Source: Cylicocyclus nassatus (taxonomy: Eukaryota; Nematoda; Chromadorea; Rhabditida; Strongylidae). Taken from it: a DNA stretch of 64,000 nucleotides. Below, in pieces: positions 49,342 to 61,995 of the stretch. Every line of letters begins with the position of its first letter. Position 1 is the first letter of the stretch. The position numbers and the translations under genes are program-made. The notes beneath the pieces are model-generated. The model worked only from the letters and a program-made list of their open reading frames with translations, ran no database searches and had not been told where the DNA came from. Location of the stretch: positions 85,640,636-85,704,635 of the forward strand of contig CATQJL010000112.1 of the NCBI GenBank assembly GCA_958299035.1, written 5' to 3'.

Positions 49342-50025
49342 CTGGGGATGATGTCATATAAGAGAGATAAGTCCGTGCAAATCTATGGCATCTTGAAAGA
49401 AGTTAAATATAATTAGAGAGGTAAATTGCGTGTTGAAAAACTTGATTGTGCTCTGAAAGGAAAATTTCTCCACTTGTAAAAAAAATTATTGGGGAAATTA
49501 ATGAAATCCAGAACATATATCCTTAAGCTTGGCCATTATGAGCAATATTTTACTTAGCATGTAGTTATCCCTAAAAGATAAATGACGGAAGGTTTGGACC
49601 ACCTGATGCCGTCTTTTTGGAGGTGAAATGTGAGAGAAATGATTGACAGCCCCCACATTCTAAAAAGAGCTGAAGAGGTTTCCGCCTCCGTCATATTTTC
49701 TCGAAGGTTCTATGCTTGTTTATCTGGAACATCGATTTTGCAGTATAGTTGTGAAGTTTGACACTGTTGACCGAAGCATCAGCTGTCTGCTGCCACTGGC
49801 ATACCTCAAAGTGTACAAACATAAAGCTTTAGTGAAAAATGTTGTTAGCAAAAAACATCGCGCTCAGACTTAAAGCTGAAAAACAAATTTATTGAGTCAA
49901 TTAAAAGTGCAGTGAGGAGGGAAAGCCGTCGTTTTTTTTTCGTAAATTTTTTTGTAAAAATTTGCAAAAAGGCTGAGTTCTGAGCACACTTCCCCCAACA
50001 TTCTGCTGGATAAATGGACAAGGTA

Positions 50026-50194
50026 AGATTTGGTTCAATTGGATTGGAGGCTGGAAGGCAGGGCTTCGTGACCCAATTAAGGCCGCTCGCGCTCGCGACG
50101 CACTCTGTGTCTCTCTCACGCGCGCGCTCTCCGATCACTCTCTGGCCTTAACTAGGTCCCGCCTTCCAGTTGCCATTCCAGTTGAATCAAAGGG
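50026..50194. mobile_element. Fold-back MITE, family M1, copy 4 (169 bp)
   Basis: Begins AGATTTGGTTCAATTGG, ends CCAGTTGAATCAAAGGG; arms contain GCTGGAAGGCAGGGC and GCCTTCCAG. Centre has CGCTCGCGCTCGCGACGC-type sequence. TA flanks at 50024-50025 and 50195-50196. The right arm has lost several bases relative to the other copies. Confidence 0.85.
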
Positions 50195-51274
50195 TATATA
50201 GTTTGATAGGAATTTCCGCTACCAAGCGGGGTGTGGTTTCTATAGCCGAACGGTATGTCAAAAATGGAGGGAAATGGAGAACTTAGAGGTAAAAAATACG
50301 GTAAGATGGCAAAAACAAACAGATAAGAAGTATAATTTCAATAGGAACAGGAAGAGAAACTCTAGAAAAAGACAATTATTAACTTTTAAGATTCTATTGA
50401 TTTTATTGCTCTTCAAGAAATCTAAAAAATCAATGATAATGACTTTTATAAGCAGCAGGCCTGTGCGTATGAAAATTATTTTATCATTTCAGCACAATGC
50501 TAAAGTAAACAAGTAAATCAATAATTAAATACCCAAGTAAATAATATTGGATCTATAGAAGATAAGCGGGGATTACAGACCCTGATAGATCGAAACTAAT
50601 TAAAAATCTGAGCAGGAGAAAATCAGAGGCAGCTCAGAAAGTGCTTTTGAAGTCAACAAGTCCTTATGATAGGGGTAATTTGAGGTTCCGGACAAGGAGA
50701 GTGAAAAGGAATGGGAAAGGTGGGATTGGGCCGAGAAATTGAGCAAAGAAAAAAAATCTAAGGTGCTGAGACAATCTGAAATAAGTAAATAAATAATCAA
50801 ATGATAAAATAAAATGATGGATAAATAAGGTATTAACGCTTTATCCTATAACTCAGACATTAGTTATATTTTTATAAATATTATTGAGATTTGCAGTAAA
50901 AACAATTGTCCGAAAAATATTGAAGCAGCAGAATCTATGATTGATGCGATCGTAGCAGCAGTTGTGATTCGTACAAAGTTTAGCATTTCATACAAATCAA
51001 TACGTATACTTTTCTTTGGGAGTTCAAAGCACTATGGGATGAACTTATCAGTCAAAACAAAGCCAAAGAATCTTGTTAGACATCCTTCAATATACGAGAT
51101 GAAAGCAACAGGTGGTCAAGTCATGGAGGCTAAGCCAGCACTGACAGGCCGAGCCGATAAGACGGGATGAGGAGGGGCAGGATTAATAGCATTACCCGAG
51201 TAATGATGGAAATAGAAGTACGGCTAATGAATGGCCGTTCCATTCAAAAAGGGGAGACGAGCATAGCGGGGCGA

Positions 51275-51286
51275 GGGGGGGGGGGG
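51275..51286. repeat. G run, 12 bases
   Basis: Run of 12 G. The open frame over it (51167-51523) is not supported because the run falls in its middle. Confidence 0.9.
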
Positions 51287-53404
51287 AGGGGAGAAAAGCT
51301 GCGATGGAGGTTTATGCTGCAATGGGAATTATTTTTGTTTGTGCACATTATGCTATACAGACCTGATCGTCTTTCTCAGAAACTTCTATCCAGCTTGGAG
51401 TTATCCCACGCAAAAGATCCTTTTTTGGAGAAATTTAAGCTAGAAAACACTTCTCTGCAGAAGCTCAGCAGCTCAGACAATCCAAATGGCTCTTCCCAAG
51501 ATGGCTCAAAATTACATCAATGATGATGTTTGGCATAACTTTTTGTTCGTTTGGAAGCGTCCTTTAACGAGTTTTATGAGTGCGGCAGATGCCGAGCAGA
51601 TTTCAAAATCTTAAAGTATTACAAAATGGCAGCGCATGATATTCGTAATGACCTCGGGGACCCAAAAAATGAGATAGTCCGAAGAGCAAAGAATAGCAGG
51701 AAAGTCTGCTCTATTAAAAATATTGGGAAAAGAAACTAAATAGTATATAAAAATATCCTCTTCATATGAGCAACTTCGCAAGCCTAATTGGTCACCAAAT
51801 GCTTCTCCGAGCAAGACGGGGGAAAAGACTTCGTCCAGGGCGGATTTAGAACGAATTTTTCATCATTTTTTTTGAATCTATTAAGCTCCCTTAAAAATTT
51901 GAAATCAAGATGACTTTAGGACAAAGAGCAATAATTTGGTTTTGGTCACGCTTTCATAACAATACCGTAAAAATATCGATTGACAAAATTTCAACAAAAT
52001 ATCATATTTTTGGAAAACGAATAATATAGATAATCTAGTGATTCATGCAAACCGTCTTCAAAAAAAATTTCAGAAAAAAATTATTTCTCTGTTTTAAATG
52101 TTTTCTCACCTCTAAAATTAATGTAATTCATGAACAAAATGTAAATTTTTCCGAATTAACACAAGCTTAAAAGCCTTGGATGTGAATAGCTGTACAAGGA
52201 GAATACACAGCAGGATACAGGTATTATATATAGCCCTTGATTAGCACAATTTCCGAGATATTTTCGCCTTTTCCGGGGGCGAGGAAAAGACATAAACAAT
52301 TTTCTGAATTGCCGAGAACTTTCTAAAATGCAGAATGCTATGAATGACAATGAGGTGACGATGACATATTGTGAGAAGGCGGAAAAACGAAGTCATTAAG
52401 TGGAGTGCATAGTCCGTAGTTGCACTATCGATGGGCCTTGGGTAATTGGGTTGGGTGAAGGAGTGGTGAAGCGATTTTACAAATTTTGCAGTAGGCTCAA
52501 AACAAAAATGGTTTGAAGACAGAAATTTTGACACTAGTTTTTGCCTGGAGGAAATCTGATAGTGAGATGGTATTTGATTTATAAATAGCGACTTTGGCGC
52601 TGAAAAGTGGAGATTAAAAAATGCGCTCGAATATCATGTTTTTATTTCTTGTATTATCTCTAAAATATTGGAAACTTGAGATACAAATACATGTAGACAA
52701 CAGCTTCAACACAGAAGAATCCTCTGCTTTGAATGTCTTTTAATAGGCTTCGGAACTTAATTAGCCGTCAGGGTAAACAGATATATCATTTGACTAATGC
52801 AAGTGCATTGCTGGAACAGCGCTGGGCATTTTCGAGCAAAATTGGGAATTGTTTTCTTGGAAGGAAATACTAATAAATGTTTCTCTGCTAAACATAGATG
52901 TTTTCCCGCTAAACAATCAGTCTTCTAAAATCAAAAAAACAATTAGAATGTGCGAAGCAGATATTTTTCTCAGAATAGAGCCCCTAATTAACCAGAAAGC
53001 CCAATTATAGCAGCAGCAATTAGAATCACTAGGCTTGGATATGAACTAGAAGGGACTTAACTTAAAAGTTGTATAGCAGGGAGTTCACAAAAAAAAACTT
53101 TGCATCCTCGTAAGTATTAATCACCCCCTTGAAAAAAACTGGCCTCCACCGAACAGCTGATAGACACTGCCAGTGGACAATGAGCTGTAGGAATGTAAAA
53201 AAAGCTGAAATATGAGATTTGCAGGAGTATTTGGAGATAAGCTGAGTGGCCAAATTAGTGAGGTTTGAAAAAATTTCTGGCGCATTAGTATTAGTATCAA
53301 TGGATTACTACTGCACTAGTATAGCATGCGCAAGAATCTAGAGTTTTATCTACCTCGCTAGAAAAGTGTAGGTCTCACGAGCTTGTTATAGAACAAATCA
53401 ATCG

Positions 53405-53786
53405 CTTCTCGTTACTGTAGGATTACGGTAGGAGTTTCTCCGCCTTCACTTCAATGCCATGGTAAACTAGGCGACACAACGAATATTGCAAAACCTGAAA
53501 ACTTTGATGGGGTTTTTGAACTAGCCGATATATAGATTATGTACAAATTTGCAAATTTCTGAGTGGCATGAGAATTGAAGAGAAATGAAAATACAGCTGC
53601 TACAGTACACCTACCGTAAATGTTGAACGAGCCAATGTGGGATACCGTTTTGACTTTAAAGTGAGATGCTCTGTCAAAGATAGAGAGGAAGTTCAAAATT
53701 TTCTGATAATTCTTCTAAAACACTGGTCCTTCAAAAGCTAGAAAATATCGTCGAAGTTAATATCGTAATCCTACAGTAACGATGAG
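53405..53786. mobile_element. Possible element bounded by inverted GTTACTGTAGGATTACG ends
   Basis: TCTCGTTACTGTAGGATTACG at the left is mirrored by CGTAATCCTACAGTAACGA at the right, 380 bases apart. No target duplication was identified, and the motif also occurs singly elsewhere (10258, 10439), so pairing may be coincidental. Confidence 0.35.
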
Positions 53787-54161
53787 AAAATATTGATTCG
53801 TCCCGCACTGCAACTTCAAGCCTATGCCAGTTCAATAAAAAAAACAAAAAATTTTAAGAAACTCTGTGATAAAAACATTATTATTCGTCAAACAGTGCAT
53901 AGATGGAGCAGCATGTTTATAGATTTTGTAAGGATAACAAAAAAATCAAGAAGGAAAGGTGATGAAATTGTTGAAATTACCATAAATTTCTTGGGGAAAA
54001 GCAGATCATAAAATTGATAGGAAATCAGACTTTACTGGACCCTTTGACCTACGACCCAGCCTCGAACTTTAGATTATCAGTATTTGAATTAGGATAGTTC
54101 ACTGCAAAATTGATTCCCATGTTAAGCAAATTATGGCACCACATTCTGTATATAACTATCT

Positions 54162-54190
54162 TTATTTCTATTTCTATTTCTATTTCTATT
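54162..54190. repeat. Microsatellite (TTTCTA)n
   Basis: About five hexamer units. Confidence 0.9.
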
Positions 54191-54540
54191 AGGAGTCATG
54201 TTTCAGCTCTAAAGAGCAAAAGTTTGTGATATTTGGGAAAGCTGACGAATTTCCAGGTGCTTTGCTACAGAATCTTACTTCAATCTAATTTTGGAAAATT
54301 CCTATTTCTAACCACGTCAACTGAACTATGCTCTTTTGCTGAAGAGATAAATGAAGCTAACAGCCGCTGACAATCTCATTCCTTCGCGCGCGAGATGATA
54401 CCTCATTAATAAGCCTCATTTTCGCGCTGTAATAGCCCTTCTCTTCGAACTGGCCAATCATTTTTATGCGCGAAGAGCGTGCATTGGGGAGAATACTCCG
54501 AATTCAAGAACTTCAAGCCCCGAATGATCTTTGTTACGAA

Positions 54541-54550
54541 GGGGGGGGGG
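54541..54550. repeat. G run, 10 bases
   Basis: Run of 10 G on the + strand. Confidence 0.9.
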
Positions 54551-56598
54551 TGTACAATTATCCAAAGTAAGGAAAAAAGTGGAAGTGAAGTGTATCTATG
54601 TATTATTTAGAGAAAATCTGAAAAAGTTTTGTAAGCTTTAGGAAATTGGGATGTACACATACTATACTACATAAGCTTTCAAATTTTGCAGTTATTAAAA
54701 ATCATGTTGGGAGGGGGAGAAACATCTTAACCTAGCCCCACCTTCGAAAAGGGTCGTGAAATTTTCTGAAGTAGCCTACCTTCTTGATAAAAACGGTAAC
54801 TTGCCTTCATTTGAAAATAGTCAAAGTCAGATAAATAGTCAAAATAATTCTTACAATATTTAGAATTCTTAAAATTTTGAATTCCTTTTATGGAAGGCCT
54901 TGAGCGTACAAATAAAAATGAAAATGAAAAAAAATTCAAAAAGGTATTGAAAAAATTCTTGAAAGATTTCCGGTTCCCCTTCCCCATCCCTACTTATAGA
55001 AATAAACAGCTTTCTAGTAAACCGTTTTGTATGATAAAAAACAAAAAAAAAGAAAAATTTTGGAAAAAGCATCTTGAGCAGGATATCGCTAACATACAAA
55101 AATAGCATAGTTTGAAATGATTTACGGTGATTAATGCAATTAGCTTTCATTTCAAACAATTTCTTCCTCAACACATTTACGCATTTACCCACCCGCTGGT
55201 GGGTCGTATGCTTCCTGAAGTTTTTGATTTTGCTAGTTTACGATGAAGAACTTTCTGTATACAACTCTTGGAATACTTCCTAAAAATTAACACTTTAGCC
55301 CACAGGACCACCAGCGATCAGAAAATATCCTGCAAACTCAATAAAACTCAATATTGCAAAATATGATCTGTTCCGAAATGGCACTCACCGAAAAATCGGT
55401 CTTGTCGTGAATGTGTTAAGAACGTTTCAGGCAGGTGACTTTTCATCAAAAGCGACAGAAGAAGCTTTCATGGTTTACAAGCTCTTATGAATAATAGTTT
55501 CCTTTCGAGCTTCAAACAAAAAGATGCAAAGTCCGAAAAGCGAGTTTTAGTAGTAGCAAAACGAAGAGCATTACTACGTCCCATTTGAAGATAACAGTGT
55601 CATTCGGTGATGATGGACCCCATTCAAGCCGTGCTGGACATTGGCCAACTCCCACGAGAATTCTCGTGAAGTTCGTAGATTAAGTGGATTACAATTCGGA
55701 GCTGGCATGATTCGAACTGGAGTAAACGCCAAATGGGCTTTATTTGGGTAGACGGCAGTAGTCATAATCTTGGTTTGGATAATTGGAATCTTACTATATG
55801 CATGTGAGTGGTTAGAAACAATTATACATAACAAAATAACCTATCATTATTTCAATAAAAAACAGTGGCTCAATACAAAACACAGGGCTTTAATAAACAC
55901 ACAGTCGATATAAAGCATTGATGAATAATCTGAAAGTAAATATATGTAGCGTAAAAATAAGGATATCAAGTTCAGATAATCCAGATAACCTTAGGTTTCT
56001 TCTAGGTTTTTTCTTGTAAAAAAGAACTTTAACTTTATTCATTGTTAAGAGGAATTTTCAAAAAAGCTTACATGACTGATTGCTTAGAGTGATAAAACAT
56101 ATAAAACATTTTATGCAGTTATTTTCTAAAAATACATGGTAGGCAATATTATTTTAGGAATATTATCTTCAATGCTAACGTCTATTTGCTAGAATAAAAA
56201 AGATTTTCAATCCACTTTTTCCCTTATTTTCAAGTGTAGTCATGAGTTACGATTTATTTCACAAATTTCGGTATCGCAGAAAAAAATATTTTTTCTTAAG
56301 TAACATGTCTGGAATTCAATTTTTACATCATTCTAAAGGTTGCACTGACATCAATTAGTTCCTCAATAAGTAGGGTCTGCTAAAAATCAAAAGTTAAAAA
56401 TGTTCTGTTCAAAAGAAAAGAAATAGAGCTGGGGCACTTCTTATTTATGAATCATATAGTCAAGCAAAGTGATTAGTAGCACATTTGGTAACTTAATATG
56501 TATTATGCACAATACACACGCCATTTTACGACTTATGTGCTCACAAAACTGCCGTTGCCACTGTGGGAGATTTTTGTTTTCTCCTTATTCTATTTCAG

Positions 56599-56660
56599 GT
56601 AGGTGTGAAAAAGTCATCTCAAAGTGTTTGTTCCAACGAAGCGGTTTTTACTGTTCACCG
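56599..56660 (+). CDS. Isolated exon-like segment, Cys-containing
   Basis: Acceptor CTTATTCTATTTCAG and donor CACCG|GTGAGA are both near-consensus. One frame reads RCEKVISKCLFQRSGFYCSP (phase 1 to 0) with three Cys; a second frame is also open. No partner exon was found on this strand. Confidence 0.3.
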
Positions 56661-57963
56661 GTGAGAGTCGTGAGATATTTTGTGCGATGTGCAAGCTCAC
56701 ACATTAGTTAACATTGGACCCACTATGTGTATAAACAACAATCTTGACTATTTTCAAAAATTTTCACAAATTTCTGTTTATAAGTTCTTGCCATCGATAA
56801 GTGACGTAATCTATACGCTGGAAGCAAAAATGTATTTAGCGTGGGAAATATTTAGTGAGAAATTGTAAAAAAGGCTTAACTACCTTGTTATCAATCATGA
56901 AAAACATGCATATTATGCGAAATAAACAGCACAGTTGACGATAAATTCTAAAAACTATCTAAAATATTCAATAGAAAAGAAAACGAGGAAGAGTGCGTAG
57001 GTGTTGCCATGCTATGTCAATCTAAAATGCGCATCCAAAAGAGCTTTTTCTCTTAATGGTGAAGCATCGAACAGAATGAGCACATAGAAAAGTGGTGAAT
57101 TCAAGATAAAACAGCAAATAACAAAAATATTTGAGTTTGACAGCAAAGATCTTCTAGACTTGATCTTTTTAGCATTCGATATAGGTCAATTAGCGAAAAC
57201 ATTCAATTACAAACACTATTTTTGGAGTGGATTATTGGCTATTCAGTCGAATACGCCATCTTAGCTATGTTTTTCTGAAAGATTTATCGTCAATCCCAAC
57301 TCTTTTTTTGATTGTTGCATGTCAAGAATCGAAAATTTGCAAAGCCATAAAATAAATCTAGCATGCAATCGCGTCATTCACTGAGATTGCCTAATTTCTG
57401 ATTAAAAAAACATTGGAAGTACGAGAATGGAAATGGAAACATGTTTTCTCAAATTTGTGGGGTCGTAACTTAATTCTTAAAAATTTTTGAAGGTCCACGG
57501 CTTTTTCTAACTTAGCAAAATTCATTTGATTTGATGTATTATGGAGAGGGAGCACTCAGGTAGGGAAAACTTTTTCCGTTGCTAAAATGCTGAGAAGTTA
57601 TCAAATTTGAAATTGATTTTGTATGCCCTACTCTCACTCCTTCCCCCTTTCAAAGTTCGTATTGATCAATATTCTATAAGAAATTTTGATTTGCGGATTT
57701 TACGATTTTTATGTTCAGACACTTCCAACAAATATCGAGAGCGTTCAGGAAAACATGATAAAAATTGAATAAATTTATACATTTTCTTGAGTTTCCAATT
57801 TTGAAGCAAATATGTTTCAACTATTACATTAAAAACGTATTTCTACATCTCTTTGCGCTAAAAATAAAACTTCCGTTTATCATCGCTGCGTTTTTTTAAT
57901 GACGTGAACATTTCTATTTCTGCACATCTAAATTTGATTTGAGTAGGAGAGCGTGAAAACATA

Positions 57964-58689
57964 TTAGGTTGGTCCGAAAGTTCTGTCCCATCATATTCAA
58001 ATAATCGTAACTTCTTCCTAACACAATGTTTTTGCAAGAGTAAAACCATATTAGAAAGAGCAATTCATTTACTTTCTGAAACTGGGTTAACTGCTATTCA
58101 TTAAGCTCTGAATGCAGAGATAAAATTAGAAAAAGAAGTTCATTTCAATTTCGGAACTTTTAAGCAAACCCGTTAAAAAATCCAAAAGTGTGCCATAAAA
58201 TCCAAAACAGGCAATATCCTAGGTTTTTTGATCTTCTCTTTCCAGATGAGCAAAATCTGCGCTGATCGAGCTCTTTTGAAAGAAGTTATGATTTTCAAGA
58301 AAAAATGCCGAAAAATCAGTTTTTTAAGAAAATTGATTTTTTGACATTTTTTTTCAAAAAATCATAACTTTCCGAAGGAAAGCTCGATCAACGCGAACTT
58401 TGCTAAGCTGGAAAGAGGGGATGAAATAGTCTAGGATACTGGCTGTTTTGGATTTTATAGCACACTTTTGGATTTTTTAATGGGTTTGCTTGAAAATTCC
58501 GAAATTGAAATGAATTCTTTTCTCTAATTTTATCTCTGCATTCAGAGCTTAATGAATAGCAGCCGACCCAGTTTTAGAAAGCACATGATTTGCTCTTTCT
58601 AATATGGTTTTACTCTTGCAAAAACATTGTGATAGGAAGAAGTTACGATTTTTTGAAAATGATGGGACAGAACTTTCGGACCAACCTAA
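57964..58689. mobile_element. Mariner-like hairpin element, family M2, copy 2 (726 bp)
   Basis: Ends TTAGGTTGGTCCGAAAGTTC in inverted orientation; the arms run about 360 bases each, so the whole element is a single long hairpin centred near 58326. Flanked by TA at 57962-57963 and 58690-58691. No transposase frame. The centre shares GCTGATCGAGCTC and AAAAATCATAACTTT with copy 1. Confidence 0.93.
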
Positions 58690-59692
58690 TATTTTCAAGC
58701 AATTCAGCATCTAAACATAATTGTAGCGCTACTGCCAAGTCAACATAGTCAACATAGAAAACGTATTTGAAGCTAAACACATCAAAAAAAAACATAAAAA
58801 GTAAAGGGAAGGAGTTGCAAAAATATGAATGAAAAGGAGGAAAACGAGACAAAAATTGGGAGATCTTAGAAATCCATAGTTTTTGAATGCAGAAAGAAAG
58901 TTTTTGTTTTTTTGTTTTTTTTGTAAGGTTCAAGTAGTGAAATAGATTTAACGAGTAATATAGCGTATTTGCGGTGCTGACAACATATGCGCGTGATGGG
59001 CCATGGAGCGCATAGTTTGAAAACGTGTTCCAGGCTTCGCATAGTCACTATTTAGCTACAAATCTACTAGACTATGATTTTACTTCTTTGTGAATAAAAT
59101 ATGTTTTTTTTTTCACCCACGCTACTCCTTTCCCCTTTCACACAAGAGAATCTCGCCCTGAATAGGAATTTTCAATGTTCGATGTTCTTAGAGGGCCCTA
59201 CGCATGTACTAATAGACGCTGAATGAAAAATGCTGCAAGAGAAGTAAATGAATAGCCGTGTGAAAATAGTAAGCAGCCGTGGAGATCAATGACCACACGG
59301 TGGTCATCGTACTAAGGGTGGGAGAATGATGCCATAAACGGATGATTTCGGCATGAGTATTCAAGATTTGTGCCTCAGTCAGGGTATTGGGAGACTAATA
59401 ATTCAATCGAAGGTGAAGATCTGAAAGTGAAACATAGGAGGCCCTTGAAGGACAAAGAATAGAAATAATGTGATTAACATTGTCTGAAAAGCTTTTTTCG
59501 TTTTCGTTCCCTGCACCTTCAGTAAGAACTCAGTATGCAAAATGGTTTGATATTGAATCATTGAAAAAGTTTGTATGGTAGGGTAAAACAAGTAAAGAAT
59601 TTGTGGGAAATCTTAAGAAAGAGTAAAAAAAATTCAAAATTAGAAAATGGATTGAAAATAAGACGTGTCTCTTGCGAACAATAATGATAATA

Positions 59693-60614
59693 TTAGGTTG
59701 TAACAGAATTAATGCAGGTTTTTCATACCTCTTTTTGAAAAGGCTGGCTCAAGATAAGTTTCCATTGTCTTAGAAAGATATGCACATCATCTGAAAGCAC
59801 TCCTCTTCTAGTTTCTTGTGCATGCTTTCATTTCAAGAGTAGTGGATTCATCTCGAGACCACATGCTTTTGAAATCGAGAAGCTGAACTCTGAAGTTTTC
59901 CCTTTTTGAACTTTTTGCTCTAAATTCACCGCGAAAAATTGCAATATATCGCAAACTGGCATAATGTTTGTATGTGACTTGTTCTACAAAACGCACATTG
60001 CAGCAGATTTTTCAAAAATTTGCTGGCTGAAAAATTTCAATTTAAACCCAAACAACCGCTGCTATCTTTCTGCGGCGTATAAAAATCCCGAGTGCGAAGC
60101 AGTCGCAGACTTTCGCCATGTGCAGAAACAATAGACTTAGGACATTTGAAAGCAAAAAAACGGGAAGCTGTTATTTTCTTTGGTGGCAAAAAAAATTCAA
60201 AAAACAGCAAAAAAAAGACTGTTTCGCCTTTTCAGAGCACCTAATAAGAATGACTAACCACAAATTTTTTGAAATATTTTCTAGCAGAATTTTTTTTTTC
60301 GTAGAATTCAAGCTTAACGCTGCTGCACAACTGACTATTGTCTACACATTGAGTGAAGTTTGTATCATCCTACTACATTGTGTACTAAATTATGGTCTCT
60401 CAAAATGAAGGCTTTTCAAGAAAAATTTTGGCAGTCTTCGGGCTTTAAAATTTTTCTCAGTGAAGCTACAGCGACGGAGTAGTGCGTACTAATTTCCCAA
60501 AGGTTTGTTGATTGCTCTGGTTTTTATTGGAAACGGATTGACTATTTCTGTAAAAAGCTATAGTAGTCCAAACTCAAAATTTGGAAAACCTGCATTAATT
60601 CTGTTACAACCTAA
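59693..60614. mobile_element. Mariner-like element, family M4 (922 bp)
   Basis: 30-base perfect inverted ends starting TTAGGTTGTAACAGAATTAA and flanked by TA (59691-59692, 60615-60616). Unlike M2 the interior is not palindromic. It contains GCGTATAAAAATCCC at about 60078 and a 96-codon frame from 60118 that shows no recognisable transposase motif. Probably a deletion derivative mobilised in trans. Confidence 0.9.
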
Positions 60615-61887
60615 TATCTAGCTGTTCGCTACCTCTTGTTTGTCGTACCTTCCATAATTCTAATTATTAAGCAACATAGTGATGAAAAAAGCGAAATTAT
60701 TTTTGTTCCAATTCTATTCAGTCAAAAGCTGAACTACAAATACTTTAGTTTCGACAGTTCGCAAAAATTCAATTATTTTAGCAATGTAAAACTTCAGAAA
60801 TATCACTACTCAACAAATCTTTTCATTTCCTTAGTTGATATAGAAATTGTCTATATATTACAAAAAAATTTCGAAAGGCAAAAGGACGCAGTTCATTCAT
60901 CATACACGTCGCGAAGCAAGTGCCCTGAATGAATTTCGAACTTTGAAAAGACAAAGCTTTTGAATAATGCAAAATCTCACGATAAAAATAGCCTACAAGC
61001 TTCACCCGCACTCAAAGAAAGCAATAATTATTGATAGGAGAATATCAAATATCTTTATTTTCATTTCAACTTATTCTAGTGGGTTTCTCTCATTACTATT
61101 TGAGCTGTTTTCGAAGTGACTTTCAAAGAAAGTCGATGTAAGCTGCATGATATGATCTTATCGATATTGAGAATTCATTATTAATGATTTAAATTTTTTC
61201 GTAACTTTATGGTGCCTGGGACATGCTTCGTTTTTTCGTTTTTTTAGTTTTTTTTTTTAGGAATTTTTGGAATATTTTCAACGAAATGCTTGAAAAGAAG
61301 GAAAGGCTAAGCGGGAGGAAGAATAAGAAAAGAAAAGAAGAGATGAGCATGAAGGGCAGTGTTTAAACAATCGGAATGGTAGCATCTGGGTACATGAACT
61401 ACACCATCTTTTGGAGAGAATACTGTACTGGGCGAGAGTATAGAGTTCAATTTTCCGGCCACGAATGACCTTGAGCTGCTGTTTGAATGGCTTGATCAAA
61501 GCCCCCAGTTGTTTTCATCTAGAAAACCTACAATATTTGCTGGACCTAGCTCACAACTACTGTGGTTCTCAAAATGAAGGAGGGATATGATGATGCGGAA
61601 AAAGGACAAGATGCGAACAATCTGTCTCGAAAGGACGAAGTTTTTCAGTTCTCTTAATTAACTCTCGGATTAAAGCATAGTAGTGCAAGTGGCTTCATCG
61701 AAGCTTCTTCTTCTATAGGACAGCCGGCTCAAGCAGCTTCAAGAGGAAATAAGTGCGGGCTGGCAATTTCTTCACGAGCTCCGCTAACACACAACAAAAT
61801 GCAGCTCACTCATGCAAGCTTTAGAGCGTGTACACATTCAACTCATGAGAAAAACACCCAAAGAAATAAAGTGTCAGCCGACACACT

Positions 61888-61995
61888 CTCAGACAATTGA
61901 CCATGAGTTCCGCAGAACGTTTGGGGAAGTTCCGTCGGTTCACCTGCGGAGGTTCCCAAATGAGGTGCTGCGGAACTTCCGGTTAACTGTCTGAG
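61888..61995. mobile_element. Small fold-back element (108 bp)
   Basis: CTCAGACAATTGACC at the left answers GGTTAACTGTCTGAG at the right; arms of about 50 bases share GAAGTTCCGCAG and about three quarters of their positions. No clear target duplication. Confidence 0.7.
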
